Source of the DNA: Streptomyces sp. NBC_01235
Lineage (GTDB): Bacteria; Actinomycetota; Actinomycetes; Streptomycetales; Streptomycetaceae
Length of the DNA stretch: 64,000 nucleotides
Assembly: GCF_035989285.1 (NCBI RefSeq)
Contig: NZ_CP108513.1
Location: 124,001-188,000 of the forward strand
Reading direction: 5' to 3'
The notes under the pieces are model-generated. The model did no database searches and had not been told where the DNA came from. It saw only the letters and a program-made list of their open reading frames with translations. The position numbers and the translations under genes are program-made. Of the stretch, positions 36,092 through 45,535 are shown one piece after another. How positions within the stretch are numbered: position 1 is the stretch's first letter; each line of letters opens with the position of its first letter.

Positions 36092-37291
36092 TCAGCGCCG
36101 AGTGGCTCGCGTGGCGGCCAGTAGCACCAGGGCGACGACCTGGATGGCGACCACAACCGTGATCAACAGGGGGATCGAGTAGCCGTACAGGCCGCCGGCC
36201 AGTGCGCCGCCGGCCAGACTGGCCGCGCCGACAACGCCGGCGAACAGGCCGTAGGCGGTCGCCCGCCGTCCGCTGGGCACCAAATCCGCGACGGTGGCGC
36301 GCAGAGTGGACTCCTGGATGCCCATGACCGCGCCCCACATCAGGGACCCGGCCACCGCGATCGCGACCGTATTGGTGAACGCCAGCATCACGACTGCGGC
36401 GGTCAAGGGCGGCAGCGCCATCAGCACGCGAGCGCCGTGGAGGTCGTACAGCCAGCCGGTCACCAGTGCGGCCAAGGCGTCGACGGCCATGGCGGCGGCG
36501 TAGAGCACCGGCACCCAGGCCGCTGCCATGAGGTGCCGCTCGACAAGGTGGTACGACAGGACGCCGAAGGTGGCGAACCCGGCTGTGGTGGCGGCGGTGA
36601 ACGCCGCGTACGTCCAGAAGGCGGCCGGAAGACGGCCGTCGGTCTCCGCCGCCTCGCCCGTGTTCGCTGTCGCCTCCCGCTCGTACACCTCCGGGTCCGG
36701 CACCCGGGCCCGCAGCCACACCAGCAGCCCCAGCACCGCAACACCCGGAACAGCGAGCACGCCCAGCGCCGGTCCGTAGTCGCCACCGGTAATCGCGAGC
36801 ATGCCGGCCACGACGAGCGGTCCGACCAGCGCGCCGACCTGGTCCATCGCCTCGTGCACGGCGAAGCCGCGCCCGCGCCCGGTCGCCGCGGTGGCGTGCG
36901 ACAGCATCGTGTCCTTCGCGGGCGAGCGCACCGCCTTGCCCACCCGTTCGGCGATCACCAGCGCGCACGCCGCCCAGAGCACGCCGACCACGCCCAGCAG
37001 GGGTACGGAAGCCACGGTCAGTGCGTACCCGGCAATCGCCAGGCCCCAGAAGCGGCGTGTCCGGTCCGCCAGCGGCCCTGAAACCAGCCGCAGGCCCAGA
37101 GATGCTGCTTCCCCGGCGCCCGTTACCACTCCGACCACCAGCGCCGACGCACCGAGTGAGGCCAGCAGGGGGCCGGTGATCGAGCGGGCACCCTCGTAGA
37201 CGAAGTCCGCGAGGAGGCTGACCGTGCCGAACCAGACGACGAACCGCCAGGGCCCCATCCGGGTCGGCCGCTGGGCGGACGCTCTGGTCAC
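36092..37291 (-). CDS. MFS transporter, last gene of the fluoride operon
   Basis: A 399-residue transporter with about twelve membrane segments. Early motifs are [20 protein letters not shown] and [18 protein letters not shown] (the MFS loop 2-3 motif with RT/RR), and a similar half-repeat follows at [13 protein letters not shown]. It starts with GTG 37291, overlapping the stop of the upstream crcB by four bases (GTGA), so it is probably translationally coupled. Its substrate is unknown. The coupling to a riboswitch-led crcB operon suggests a role during fluoride stress; that is inference. Confidence 0.85.
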   Translation of the reverse strand: MTRASAQRPTRMGPWRFVVWFGTVSLLADFVYEGARSITGPLLASLGASALVVGVVTGAGEAASLGLRLVSGPLADRTRRFWGLAIAGYALTVASVPLLGVVGVLWAACALVIAERVGKAVRSPAKDTMLSHATAATGRGRGFAVHEAMDQVGALVGPLVVAGMLAITGGDYGPALGVLAVPGVAVLGLLVWLRARVPDPEVYEREATANTGEAAETDGRLPAAFWTYAAFTAATTAGFATFGVLSYHLVERHLMAAAWVPVLYAAAMAVDALAALVTGWLYDLHGARVLMALPPLTAAVVMLAFTNTVAIAVAGSLMWGAVMGIQESTLRATVADLVPSGRRATAYGLFAGVVGAASLAGGALAGGLYGYSIPLLITVVVAIQVVALVLLAATRATRR

Positions 37292-37659
37292 GCCAGCGCC
37301 TCGGCGAAGGTGACCCCGACGAACACCGCGCCCAGCCCGGCCACCACGCTCGCGATCACGTTGGCGGCGGCGAAGAACCGCGGCCCGTCCTCGGCCAGCC
37401 GCAGCGTCTCGTACGCGTACGTCGAGTACGTCGTCAGCGTCCCGCAGAGCCCGGTACCGAGCAGCACCTGCACCTGCGAGGAGGTCGGCCCGGCCACCAC
37501 CGGCCCGCTCAGCAGGCCGAGTGCGAAGGAGCCCACGACGTTGACGGTGAAGGTGCCCCAGGGGAAGACGGTGTCGTGCCGTTTCTGCACGGCCCGGTCG
37601 GTCAGGTACCGCAGCGGAGCGCCTATCGCGCCGCCGGCTACTACGAGCAGCCGGTTCAC
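37288..37659 (-). CDS. crcB: fluoride channel subunit CrcB/FluC, second copy
   Basis: A 123-residue membrane protein with four hydrophobic segments. Family motifs are visible: [31 protein letters not shown] and [16 protein letters not shown]. These dimeric channels expel fluoride. GTG 37659 is preceded by GGGGAG. It overlaps the DUF190 gene upstream and the MFS gene downstream by four bases each (GTGA). The short form with a second crcB nearby fits the heterodimer arrangement of Gram-positive bacteria. The gene looks intact. Confidence 0.93.
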   Translation of the reverse strand: MNRLLVVAGGAIGAPLRYLTDRAVQKRHDTVFPWGTFTVNVVGSFALGLLSGPVVAGPTSSQVQVLLGTGLCGTLTTYSTYAYETLRLAEDGPRFFAAANVIASVVAGLGAVFVGVTFAEALA

Positions 37660-38037
37660 GCGTTGCTCCCCCTGCCCGCGATGGGGGTGCCCCCGATCGA
37701 ACGAAGTCGAGACGGGGCGAGGATGACCTCGCAGTCGTCGAGGATCACCAGTCTCTCGGAGACGAGTTCGTCGAGCTCCGGCAGAAAGGCGCGCACCAGT
37801 TCCTCGGTGTCCACGATCACGATCGCCACCGGCAGGTCCTCGCTCAGCGACAGCAGCCGCGAGGTGTGGATCAGCGACCACTCCGAAGCCCTCAATCCCC
37901 CGAAAGACGGAGGCGCCTGCCGGCCCTGCGCGGTGCACGCGGTGCACGATCTCCGAGTACAGCGGCTTGTGGTGCCAGGTGTCGTTCTCCCCGATGAAGA
38001 CCGTCACCCGCAGTGCCCTGCCTGTCAGCCTGGTCAT
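37656..38037 (-). CDS. DUF190 protein of the fluoride operon, frameshifted
   Basis: The first part runs from ATG 38037 ([52 protein letters not shown]), with GGAGG five bases upstream and a TGATG overlap with crcB. At about 37880 the frame changes and the rest continues as [20 protein letters not shown] to [10 protein letters not shown], ending at 37656. Together they make a full DUF190 protein (about 125 residues), a ferredoxin-fold protein often placed between crcB genes. One indel separates the halves, so it is a pseudogene or a sequencing error. Confidence 0.8.
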
Positions 38038-38520
38038 CACTGCCTCCATGCCAGAACGCGGCGCGTCGCCGTCACCGCGAGCCATACGGCGGCGAGCGCC
38101 ACCAGCAGCGTCGCCGCGAGATGAGCCAGACCCGTGCGGGCGTGGCCCGAGTCCACAAGTGTCTGAATGTCGGCGGCGTACGTCGAGAAGGTCGTGAAGC
38201 CGCCCAGGACACCGATGCCGAAGAACGGTCGCGCCAGCCGGTGCGCCGCCCGCACATCCGTGATCACCACCATGAAGACGCCGATCACCGCACAGCCGAC
38301 GGCGTTGATCCCAAGGGTGGTCCAGGGGAACGCGCCGGCCGAGGCCGGCCAGAGATGGCGACGCCCCGTACCGGGCGGAAGCCCCAATACCGCCGCCGAG
38401 CGCCACCACTGCCACGATCGGTCCCTGTGCCCGCCGGGACTGCTGCCGTTGGGCGGGCACGTGCAGATCGACGTCGGGGTCCGTGGGTTCGTCCACCGCC
38501 TGGGGCTTCGGGACTGTCAT
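38037..38520 (-). CDS. crcB: fluoride channel subunit CrcB/FluC, first copy, frameshifted
   Basis: The N-terminus starts at ATG 38520 ([19 protein letters not shown], then [17 protein letters not shown]). The remaining channel is in another frame: [39 protein letters not shown], ending at 38037. If the C4 run at 38364-38367 (plus strand) were C3, the two would join as [20 protein letters not shown], a normal CrcB sequence. It stands directly behind a fluoride riboswitch. The stop overlaps the DUF190 start (TGATG). Confidence 0.85.
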
Positions 38521-38575
38521 GAACGTACGTCTCCTACTCGCCGGGGCCCACGCACAAGCGGGCACACACCATCGC

Positions 38576-38633
38576 AAGTAGGGACTGTCGGCGGCACCTA
38601 TGCCGCGGTTCGGGTACGGCGAGCCCCACCGCC
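38576..38633 (-). ncRNA. fluoride (crcB) riboswitch
   Basis: On the minus strand the sequence has the crcB-motif order: GGCGGTGGGGCTCGCC, then AACCGC, a GC-rich hairpin, and CAGTCCCTAC at the 3' side, which fits the consensus GGxGAUGGxxxxCGCC ... AACCGCC ... UGAUGxCUCCUAC with some changes. It ends about 55 bases before the crcB start codon. Fluoride binding would allow expression of the operon. Confidence 0.75.
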
Positions 38634-38725
38634 GCGCAGTCATCGCGGATAGCCGCGCGGGGACAGCGTAGCGCGCCATCCGTTGCCGGGCCGGGGGCGG
38701 CCGCCTGCCGGCGCGAGCACACGTG

Positions 38726-40027
38726 TCACGGATGAACCGCTCCGGGATCGGTGGAGGCTCTATGCGTTGACTCCAGCCGCCGGTTGGGGCTGGTGTTGAG
38801 CGTAGTGGTTGGTCTCGTGCTCGTGGGGCGGGATGTCGCCGATCGCTGTGTGGAGGCGCTGGTTGTTGAACCAGAACGCGGCGACCTCGGGCCACCAGCG
38901 GTCGACGTGGTGGCGAGCTGGCGGACTTCAGGGATGTCGGAGTCCGCGCACCAGGTGAGGAACTTCCAGCGGGCGTTGCCAACTTGGTGGCGGTCGGCTC
39001 CGGTGCGGGCCAGGGCGAGGAGGGTGCGCAGGTTCTCCTTGGCTATCCAGGCCGTCAACAGTGTCTGCCCCATCTTCCCCTCGCCCAGGAGCGTGTTCCA
39101 CATCGTGGCGAACTGGTCGTCGGTGAGGTCCTCGCGGCCCAGCACAAGCCGCCGTCTGGCCTTCCACTCCGGGTCGCCCGCCCGTCCGCGCCTGCCGCGG
39201 GTCTCGGCGGTGGTGCGGCGCCTGACCATGAACAGCATCTTGTTGGCGAGCTGGCCCACGTGGAAGTGGTCGACCACGACAGTGGCGTGCGGCAGGCCGA
39301 TACGGATCGCGGCGCGGTAGGTGGCCGACATGTCGATGGCGACGTAGCCGATGCCCCTTCTCCAGTCCAGGTCGGTGGTGGCGAGCCAGGCCAGGACGTC
39401 GGCGACGGTGCGGCCCTCGACCTGTCCGAGCAGCCCGCCGTGACCGAGGGCGTCGCCGAAGCCGGTGTGCCACCGGTCCCGGGTCAGGCGCCACTTGCCG
39501 GTATCCGCATCCCGTTCCCAGCGGGGCCGTCCGCGCCGGGTCTCGTCGATGCCCAGGACTGTGACCTGCGGCAGTGTTGCCTCGGCGACGTCGCGGGCCT
39601 GCGTGCGGAAGGCTTCCATCACGGTCGGCCAGGACAGATGCAGATCCCGCGCGGCCTGGATGACCGTGGAGCCGGCATCGCGTATGCGGCGCCCGGCCTC
39701 ACCCCGCAGCCGGCCGGTCAGCCTGGCACCGGCCGGAATCTGCGGGATCTGCTCGGTGAAGGACCGGCGAGGGCAGCCGGCCTCGCGGCACCACCAGCGG
39801 CGCTTGTGCCGGCGGAACTCCAAACCGCTCTCGCCGTAAGGGAGATCGCGCGGGCGGGTCACCGCCGAGCCCTTCACCCGGGTGGCGAACACTCCGCAGG
39901 CCGGGCAGGCCCTGGCTGTCTCGTCGGCCGTGACCAGGTGAACTCGGCGCCTTCCGTCGGCCAGCCGCTCGACCCGCGCGACGGACACCCCCTCGAGGTC
40001 GAGCAGCAACGTCGTATCGTTGAGCAA
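38726..40027 (-). pseudogene. ISL3-family transposase with foreign IS3-like tail, frameshifted
   Basis: From TTG 40027 the protein has the ISL3 zinc-finger domain (ACPACGVFATRVKG, WWCREAGCPRRSFTE), an HTH, and the DDE domain (LGIDETRRGRPRW, AIDMSATYRAAI, VVVDHFHVGQLANKM). After EVRQLATT a base is missing at about 38908 and the real continuation is in the next frame: [10 protein letters not shown]. It is then followed abruptly by [20 protein letters not shown] and [16 protein letters not shown], which is the C-terminus of an IS3-type orfB transposase. So the gene is both frameshifted and joined to another IS. Confidence 0.8.
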
Positions 40028-40155
40028 GCCCGCGGCTCCTGCATGATCGTTCTGCGTTGAGAACAGGGATGATCACGCAGGTCCACAGGCATCCTGCATC
40101 CGGGGCCGTGCCCGAATGCGTCACGACAATCGGCCGGGTGTGGTTCGCTGCTGGG

Positions 40156-40731
40156 GTGACTCAGGACTTGGAGATCGTCGCATTCGAATCCGCCGAGGCA
40201 TTCCAGGCATGGCTCGGCGAGAACCACGCCGTCTCGTCCGGCATCTGGCTCAAGCTTCGCAAGAAGGGCCCCGGAATCGTCGCGCTGGACTACGCCCAGG
40301 CGCTCGACGTGGCACTCTGCTACGGCTGGATCGACGGCCAGAAGGCCAAGTTCGACGACCAGTGGTGGCTCCAGCGGTTCACCCCGCGCAAGCCGCGCAG
40401 CAAGTGGTCCAAGGTCAACCGGGACAAGGCGGCCGCCCTGATCGAGCAGGGCCGGATGCATCCCCAGGGGCAGGCCGAGGTCGACCGCGCCAAGGCGGAC
40501 GGCCGCTGGGAGGCGGCCTACGACGGCGCGAAGACCGCCACGGTGCCGGACGACCTCGCGGCGGCCCTGACCGCCGACCCGGCCGCGGCCACGTTCTTCG
40601 AGACGCTGGACCGGCAGAACCGCTACGCGATCCTGTACCGGGTCCAAGACGCCAAGAAGCCCGAGACCCGGGCGCGCCGGATAGAGAAGTACGTAGCGAT
40701 GCTGGCGAAGGGCGAGAAGCTGCACCCGTAG
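40156..40731 (+). CDS. YdeI/OmpD-associated family protein
   Basis: A 191-residue protein from GTG 40156 (VTQDLEIVAFESAEAFQAWL); an upstream in-frame start at 40057 lacks support. Motifs of the YdeI-like family are visible: SSGIWLKLRKKGPGIVALDY, ALDVALCYGWIDGQ, WWLQRFTPRKPRSKWS and NRDKAAALIEQGRMHP, then a C-terminal FFETLDRQNRYAILYRV domain. The family is poorly characterised and linked to stress or bacteriocin tolerance in some annotations. It is cytoplasmic and appears intact. Confidence 0.85.
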   Translation: MTQDLEIVAFESAEAFQAWLGENHAVSSGIWLKLRKKGPGIVALDYAQALDVALCYGWIDGQKAKFDDQWWLQRFTPRKPRSKWSKVNRDKAAALIEQGRMHPQGQAEVDRAKADGRWEAAYDGAKTATVPDDLAAALTADPAAATFFETLDRQNRYAILYRVQDAKKPETRARRIEKYVAMLAKGEKLHP

Positions 40732-40799
40732 TCCCGAAGAGGGACCGCAGCCGTGTAGTACCCCGGGGCCCGGCGCGCCTGCGGCCCCGGTCTGGCGAG

Positions 40800-41286
40800 T
40801 GGAGCCGCCACCGCGGCGGCCGGGCCCCATGGTGATGCGGTCTCCGGGCTCGTGTTCGGCATTCTGGCCGGGCTCGCCTACGCCGGATACCTCTCCCTCA
40901 TGCGTGTCGGCAGCGGAATCGGGTCCGCTGCCATTCCCGTGTGTCTTTCCACCACCTCAACTGCCGTCGTCGCGGCCGTGATCGGCGGGCTGTGGGGCGG
41001 GGTGGACCCCACGCCCCCATGGGGAGCCCTCGGTTGGTTGACCGCGCTTGCCCTTATCGGGCAGGTGCTCGCCTGGCTCGTGATCACAGCCGCCCTGCCG
41101 AGGCTCCAGCCGTCGGTCAGTGCCACTCTCCTTCTTCTCCACCCGGCGCTGGCCATCCTCATCGGGTTCGGAATCGGGGAACGCCCCACCGTGATGCAGT
41201 TGATCGGCTGCGCGGTCGTGATCGGGACCGTTTGGTTCACGACACGCCAGGGCCCGTCCAAAGGCGCGGCACTCCGCACGAGGTAG
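40800..41286 (+). pseudogene. EamA-type transporter, C-terminal half only
   Basis: The frame gives five membrane segments (VFGILAGLAYAGYLSLM, PVCLSTTSTAVVAAVIG, ALIGQVLAWLVITAALP, SVSATLLLLHPALAILIGF, LIGCAVVIGTVWF), matching the second EamA repeat of drug/metabolite transporters. Normal proteins have ten segments; the first five are missing. The frame is open upstream to about 40800 (LASGAATAAAGPHGDAVSG) but has no start site. It is most likely a 5'-truncated relic. Confidence 0.65.
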
Positions 41287-41324
41287 AGGCACGCTTGTCC
41301 AGATCCGAACATGGTGCGAGGAGC

Positions 41325-42013
41325 CTAGATGTTGCGGGTCATGACGTTGTCGCCGGTGCTGTTGGCAGCGACTTGGGGGTAACTGCGCAGGACGAGGGAG
41401 GTGGTGACCGGTCCGTTGCGGGCGACGGAGTCCACGAGTTGCTCAAGGCGTTCGGCGTGAGAACAGTGCACGTCCAACAGCAGGCAGTCCTCACCGGTAA
41501 CGCGGAGGCTCGAGACGACCTCGGGAGTCCGGGCGGCGAGGGTGAGTGCTTGGGACGGTTGCGCGTGAATGGTGCGTAGCCGGAGGACGGCATGGATGTT
41601 CGGCGCCACTGCGACTGGGGCGACGACGGCGCGGTAGCCGGTGATGACCCGGTTCTTGTCCAGGCGTTGGATGCGGGGGCCGGCTGCCGGTTGGGCCAGC
41701 CCGACCCGGCGTCCGACCTCGGCTCCGGTGAGTCGGCCGACCGTCGAGGACGGTGCGGTGGCGCGGCGCGCAGAACGTGGTGGCCCGGCCGTCCAGGACC
41801 ACGGTGACCTCGCTCGTGGGGACGTCGGTGGTGGTGTCGCCCCGTTCCGTCGCCGGCCGGCCGGGTGGCGCGGGTGGCTCGTCGTCCGCGTGGAACAGCT
41901 CCTGGTGGACGCTGTCGGCCGGGACGCCGAGGCCGGAGAGCATGGCGCGGGCGTCTCGGACCATGCAGCATGTCCAAGATGGCCCGGTCGATCCCGTCGA
42001 GTGATTCCGTCAT
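41325..42013 (-). pseudogene. Lrp/AsnC regulator interrupted by a paaE fragment
   Basis: The N-terminus MTESLDGIDRAILDMLH from ATG 42013 and the C-terminal part GRLTGAEVGRRVGLAQPAAG to LRSYPQVAANSTGDNV are an Lrp/AsnC regulator (HTH, then ligand domain with NIHAVLRLRTIHAQ). Between them, at about 41745-41962, sit some 218 bases whose frame reads MVRDARAMLSGLGVPADSVH, QELFHADDEPPAPP and SEVTVVLDGRATTF. This is a piece of the phenylacetate-CoA oxygenase reductase PaaE, spanning the end of its NAD domain and the start of its ferredoxin domain. Both junctions lie where the two genes would share a few bases. Confidence 0.75.
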
Positions 42014-42132
42014 TGCCGCCCCCACCTTCTTTGAGATCGCTTGCTGAGTTTGGTAGCTGCCGCTGATCCATCGAGAATCGCTCCAGGGTGCGCCCCGAAG
42101 TGCGAGGGTCACGACTGGAAGGGCAGTAAGCG

Positions 42133-42678
42133 ATGGTCGCGTACGTCATCATCCCCGGGATCGACGGCTCGGATGAGAGGCACTGGCAGAGCTTGTGGGA
42201 AAACCAGTGGGGAGTCTCTGCGGTCCGGATCGCACCGGCCTCGTGGAGCATGCCGGACCTGCCGGACTGGGTTGCCGCGGTTCAGGCAGCCTACGAGATC
42301 GCTTCTCGGCATGACGGCCAGGTGGCGCTGGTGGCTCATAGCCTTGGCTGCTGGGCAGCAGCTCAGTGGCTGGACAGGGTGCGACCCGATGGGGTTGCGG
42401 CGTTCCTGGTCGCGCCGCCCGATCCCCAAGGACCGGCGTTCCCACGTCAGGCCGCATCAACGTTCCTGGACCTGTCCGCTCGCCCCTTGTCCTGCCGGAG
42501 TCTGATGGTGGCCAGCGACGACGACCCCTACTGCGACCCGGCGACGTCCGCCTCATTCGCGCACGAGTGGCAGGCCCAAGGGCATCTCCTCGCAAGCCAC
42601 GGCCACATCAATTCCGACAGCGACCTCGGCGACTGGCAGGCCGGCCGGAAACTCCTTCGCACGCTCGTCGACCGCTGA
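42133..42678 (+). CDS. RBBP9/YdeN-type alpha/beta hydrolase
   Basis: A 181-residue serine hydrolase. The catalytic triad is visible: serine in AHSLGCWAA (near residue 69), aspartate in VASDDDPYC (near 133) and histidine in ASHGHINSDS (near 158). The start VAYVIIPGIDGSDERHWQS is characteristic of this family. Its substrates are not established. It is cytoplasmic. It diverges from the lrp mosaic gene about 120 bases away. The gene appears intact. Confidence 0.88.
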   Translation: MVAYVIIPGIDGSDERHWQSLWENQWGVSAVRIAPASWSMPDLPDWVAAVQAAYEIASRHDGQVALVAHSLGCWAAAQWLDRVRPDGVAAFLVAPPDPQGPAFPRQAASTFLDLSARPLSCRSLMVASDDDPYCDPATSASFAHEWQAQGHLLASHGHINSDSDLGDWQAGRKLLRTLVDR

Positions 42679-42754
42679 GATGACCGATCCGACGCGCAGG
42701 CACCACAGCCTCGCGTCGACGCCGGCTCCCTCCCCGCGCAGAATGCCCGCGCGC

Positions 42755-43450
42755 ATGCCGCATCGCAATGCCTCGTTGTCTCCCGACGGCCGGCGCCGTC
42801 TGTTCGACCGCTGCCGGACCCGCCCGATCACCCACCTCGCCGTAGGAATGGGAATCTCTCGCGCATGCGCGTCGAGTGGGCCGACCGCTTCCGCCGCCAT
42901 GGCGACGCCTCCTGGATCGCGCCCAGCGCCACACCGGCAAGCCACAGCAACGGACACCGACGTCGTTTCCCGGCGTGGGTCGGCGCAAGAAGGAGACGGA
43001 ACGTGGCAGCTACGTCCATCTACGCTCCGCGGTCGACAGGTACAGCCGCCTCGCCTCCACCGAAGCACTGCAGGACGAGAGGACAGCCATCGCGATCGGT
43101 TTCCTGCACCGGGCGAGGGCGTGGTTCGCCGCGCACGGGATTACCAAGATCGAGCGGTTCGTCACCGACAACGGCTCCCGCTACCGGGCAGGCGTGTTCG
43201 CCCGTGCCCTGCTCGGGGCCCCGAACCAACGGATCACCCGTACACGCCACGGCATAACGGCAAGGTCGAGAGGTAGAACCGCATCCTTGCTGAAGGGTTC
43301 CTCTACTCCCTGACCTGGCCATCGGAACAGCACGTGCCGACGCCCTGGCAGTCTGGAACGTCCACTACGACTACCACCGGCCACACACCGCTGTCGGTAG
43401 CCGCCCTCCAGCAGACCGATTGCGCGACGGCGTAACCAACGTCATGGCCT
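42755..43450 (+). pseudogene. IS481-family transposase, frameshifted
   Basis: The order of fragments follows an IS481 transposase: MPHRNASLSPDGRRRLFDRC with HLAVGMGISRACAS, then WADRFRRHGDASW (HTH region), then SYVHLRSAVDRYSRLASTEA, ITKIERFVTDNGSRYRAG (integrase-core aspartates), RTRHGI, and WNVHYDYHRPHTAVGSRPPAD. The pieces lie in at least three frames, and part of the linker before the core is lost. Confidence 0.8.
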
Positions 43451-43554
43451 CATATAGCCATGCGGCCGCCAGGCAGGGTAGCGGCCAGGGCGCGTGGCGT
43501 GACGGGTCTCGCGGAAGCGTGGTCGGCCGGTCCGGCACGCCGCCCTGCGGACGG

Positions 43555-44076
43555 TCAGGCGGTGCGGCAGAGCACCGCCTGGTCGGCGGGTGCCGCGGCG
43601 CGGGCCACGGCCGCGTGCACGGGACGGACGGTGCGGACGGCGGCCGCGACCTGCGAGCGGTTCCGCGCGAAGACAACGAGGCGCAACACCGCGAACCGCG
43701 CAACACCGGCGAGTGCGGAGGCGGACAGGTAGACGACCTGCTCGATCGCCGCGCTGGGTGCCGCCACCAGCTGCTTCAGGACAAACATCGCCACGCAGGT
43801 CACCGCATACGCGGCCGCCGCGGACCCGGCCGACTGCGCATGCTGGCGCCAGGTCGCGCGCCCGCCCCCGCCGAAGGTGAAGCGGGCGTGCAGCTCGGTG
43901 GCGAGGAGCGTGGAGGCCACAGTGATCAGGGCGTTGGCCAGCACCCAGGGAATCCAGGAGGCGAGGGCCGCCACGGCGAAGCTGGAGGCGAGCCCCACCC
44001 CGCCGCCACAGAGCACGAAGCGGGCGAAGGCCGTGAAGGTGCCGGGTGCCGCCTGCTGACACTGCGGCGTCTCCAT
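43555..44076 (-). CDS. GtrA-like membrane protein
   Basis: A 173-residue membrane protein from the ATG at 44076 (METPQCQQAAPGTFTAFARF) with AGGGGG upstream. It has four hydrophobic segments with the GtrA layout: FVLCGGGVGLASSFAVAALA, WVLANALITVASTLLATELH with the following RFTFGGGG, then VTCVAMFVLKQLV and VYLSASALAGVARFAVLRLV. GtrA-type proteins are thought to help move lipid-linked sugars across the membrane. A long alanine-rich tail follows. An AT-rich stretch with repeated TTGC motifs lies upstream. Confidence 0.7.
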   Translation of the reverse strand: METPQCQQAAPGTFTAFARFVLCGGGVGLASSFAVAALASWIPWVLANALITVASTLLATELHARFTFGGGGRATWRQHAQSAGSAAAAYAVTCVAMFVLKQLVAAPSAAIEQVVYLSASALAGVARFAVLRLVVFARNRSQVAAAVRTVRPVHAAVARAAAPADQAVLCRTA

Positions 44077-44164
44077 GATCGGCCCCCTGTGATCACCCAC
44101 TCCGCGAAACGCGCACCTCTCGATTTCTGAGACCCTCCACCCCGTTTTTCTCATGATGGAAACG

Positions 44165-44295
44165 CTACGTTGCGTTCAAATATTGAGCAACAACATTGTT
44201 GCAAAATATCTACATCACTGCAGGTGAGAGCCGAGAAATCGTTGCAATGGCCCCATCTTAACGCAACACACAAACCGCTGTTCGTTGCAATGAAT
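44165..44295. promoter_or_regulatory. AT-rich region with repeated TTGCAA-like motifs
   Basis: This 130-base stretch is much less GC-rich than its surroundings. It holds GCAACAACATTGTTGC (44187-44202, arms GCAACA/TGTTGC) and further CGTTGCAATGG (44240), ACGCAAC (44261) and CGTTGCAATG (44283) copies. It lies about 90 bases upstream of the gtrA-like start and could be its control region. Confidence 0.5.
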
Positions 44296-45305
44296 TGGAA
44301 AGAACGCTACACCCGAGGCACCACTCGACCTGCAAGCGCACCAGCCGCGCACCACAGCGCACCCAACAGCAGACGCCCCAACCCGGCAGGCACGCTCGGC
44401 CTCGCCAGGCGGATCGAACCCGGCCGACCTTGACCGGCACTGCCCGCACGACCCAGGCACACAGCCAGGGGCCACGCCGCCCGCCCTGCAACCGACCCGC
44501 CCTCGAAAGTTTCGGCTCAGCGAGGTACGGACCGACGACGCTTTGACCCCAGACGTCACGGAAACGCGGTCATCACCCGCCACCTGGCCACTGACCGCTT
44601 CAGTCGCCGAGTCGGTGGTTGCCGCCACCGCGCCGGACGCTTCCTCAGCCCTCCCTGTGGCCGGACAGGGCTTTCGATTTGCCCCAGCGCGCGCCTCGTG
44701 AACAAACCTGCTGGACTCGGGGCGGCCGTGCTGGTGGGTCTGGGCACGTGGTTCTTCGACCGTGCCCGGGCGCGGAGGGAAGCGGACCTGACCGCCTGAA
44801 GCCCCCGTCGTCAGCGATGAGCTTGACGTTTGCTGTAAAGAAACAGCTGAGGCGTTGGCGGTCGCGTTGACGCGGACCTGCTCCGACGGCGACACGGGTG
44901 GCTCGGGCGGCGTTCAGCGGGTCTGGGCACAAGTTTCGTGAGCCGACTACACGCTGCAGTTATTGAACTCCTTTCGGGCGGTGCGCAAGGCGCCCTGATA
45001 TCGCTCCTCGTGCGGGTGGCGCGGCTGACATTCGGTGGCCGTGAGCCAAGTGTTGTCGCGGCTGCAGGAACTGCTGTTCCCGTCGGTTGCCGGTGTCGTG
45101 GTCGTGGCCATGCGTGCGGCTCCTGGCACAGGCCAGGGAGCGCTTCAGGGGCGGCGGCCAGGTGGGCGATGCCCACCTGGCGACCATGCTCTGGGCCATG
45201 GCAACGGCCTTCCTCGGTGACCAGGAGTCCGCCCTGGGAGTACGTGACCGAGGCCGAGGCCCATGGCGCGGGCCGGGCACGTTCCGGGGCGCTGTGGGGC
45301 ATGGG
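44296..45305. other. about 1 kb without a supported gene
   Basis: Several overlapping frames exist but I recognise none. The minus-strand frames between 44811 and 45305 may be remains of the regulator gene at 45310-45489, but I see no motif to support it. Confidence 0.4.
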
Positions 45306-45309
45306 CTCG

Positions 45310-45489
45310 CGGAGCTCCGACACGGCGATCGATCAGCTCGGCGGCCGTCGCCGTACGGCCCTCGCGAAGCAACAGGGCTGCCAGCAAGGCACGTTGCTGA
45401 GGCGAGCCTGCGCTGAGCGGCTCCTCGCCAACCCAGCGGCGCAACGGGCCGAGCACGCTGAAGCGGAAGAGGTCGAAGCGCCGCATCGC
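45310..45489 (-). pseudogene. SARP/AfsR-type regulator, N-terminal fragment
   Basis: From the ATG at 45489 the frame reads MRRFDLFRFSVLGPLRRW, GEEPLSAGSPQQRALLAALL and REGRTATAAELID, the start of the OmpR-like DNA-binding domain of SARP/AfsR regulators. After ELID the expected recognition helix and trefoil domain are missing. Its start lies about 45 bases from an IS110 fragment on the opposite strand, which probably caused the damage. Confidence 0.65.
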
Positions 45490-45535
45490 CTCCCCGATAG
45501 TGGCGGCGAACAGCACTTTGGTATCCCCGGCCGGC

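Noticed and set aside
37288-38982. 564-codon frame across the fluoride operon
   Set aside because: It is an accidental fusion of crcB, DUF190 and out-of-frame pieces of the first crcB and the region upstream; the separate genes explain it better.
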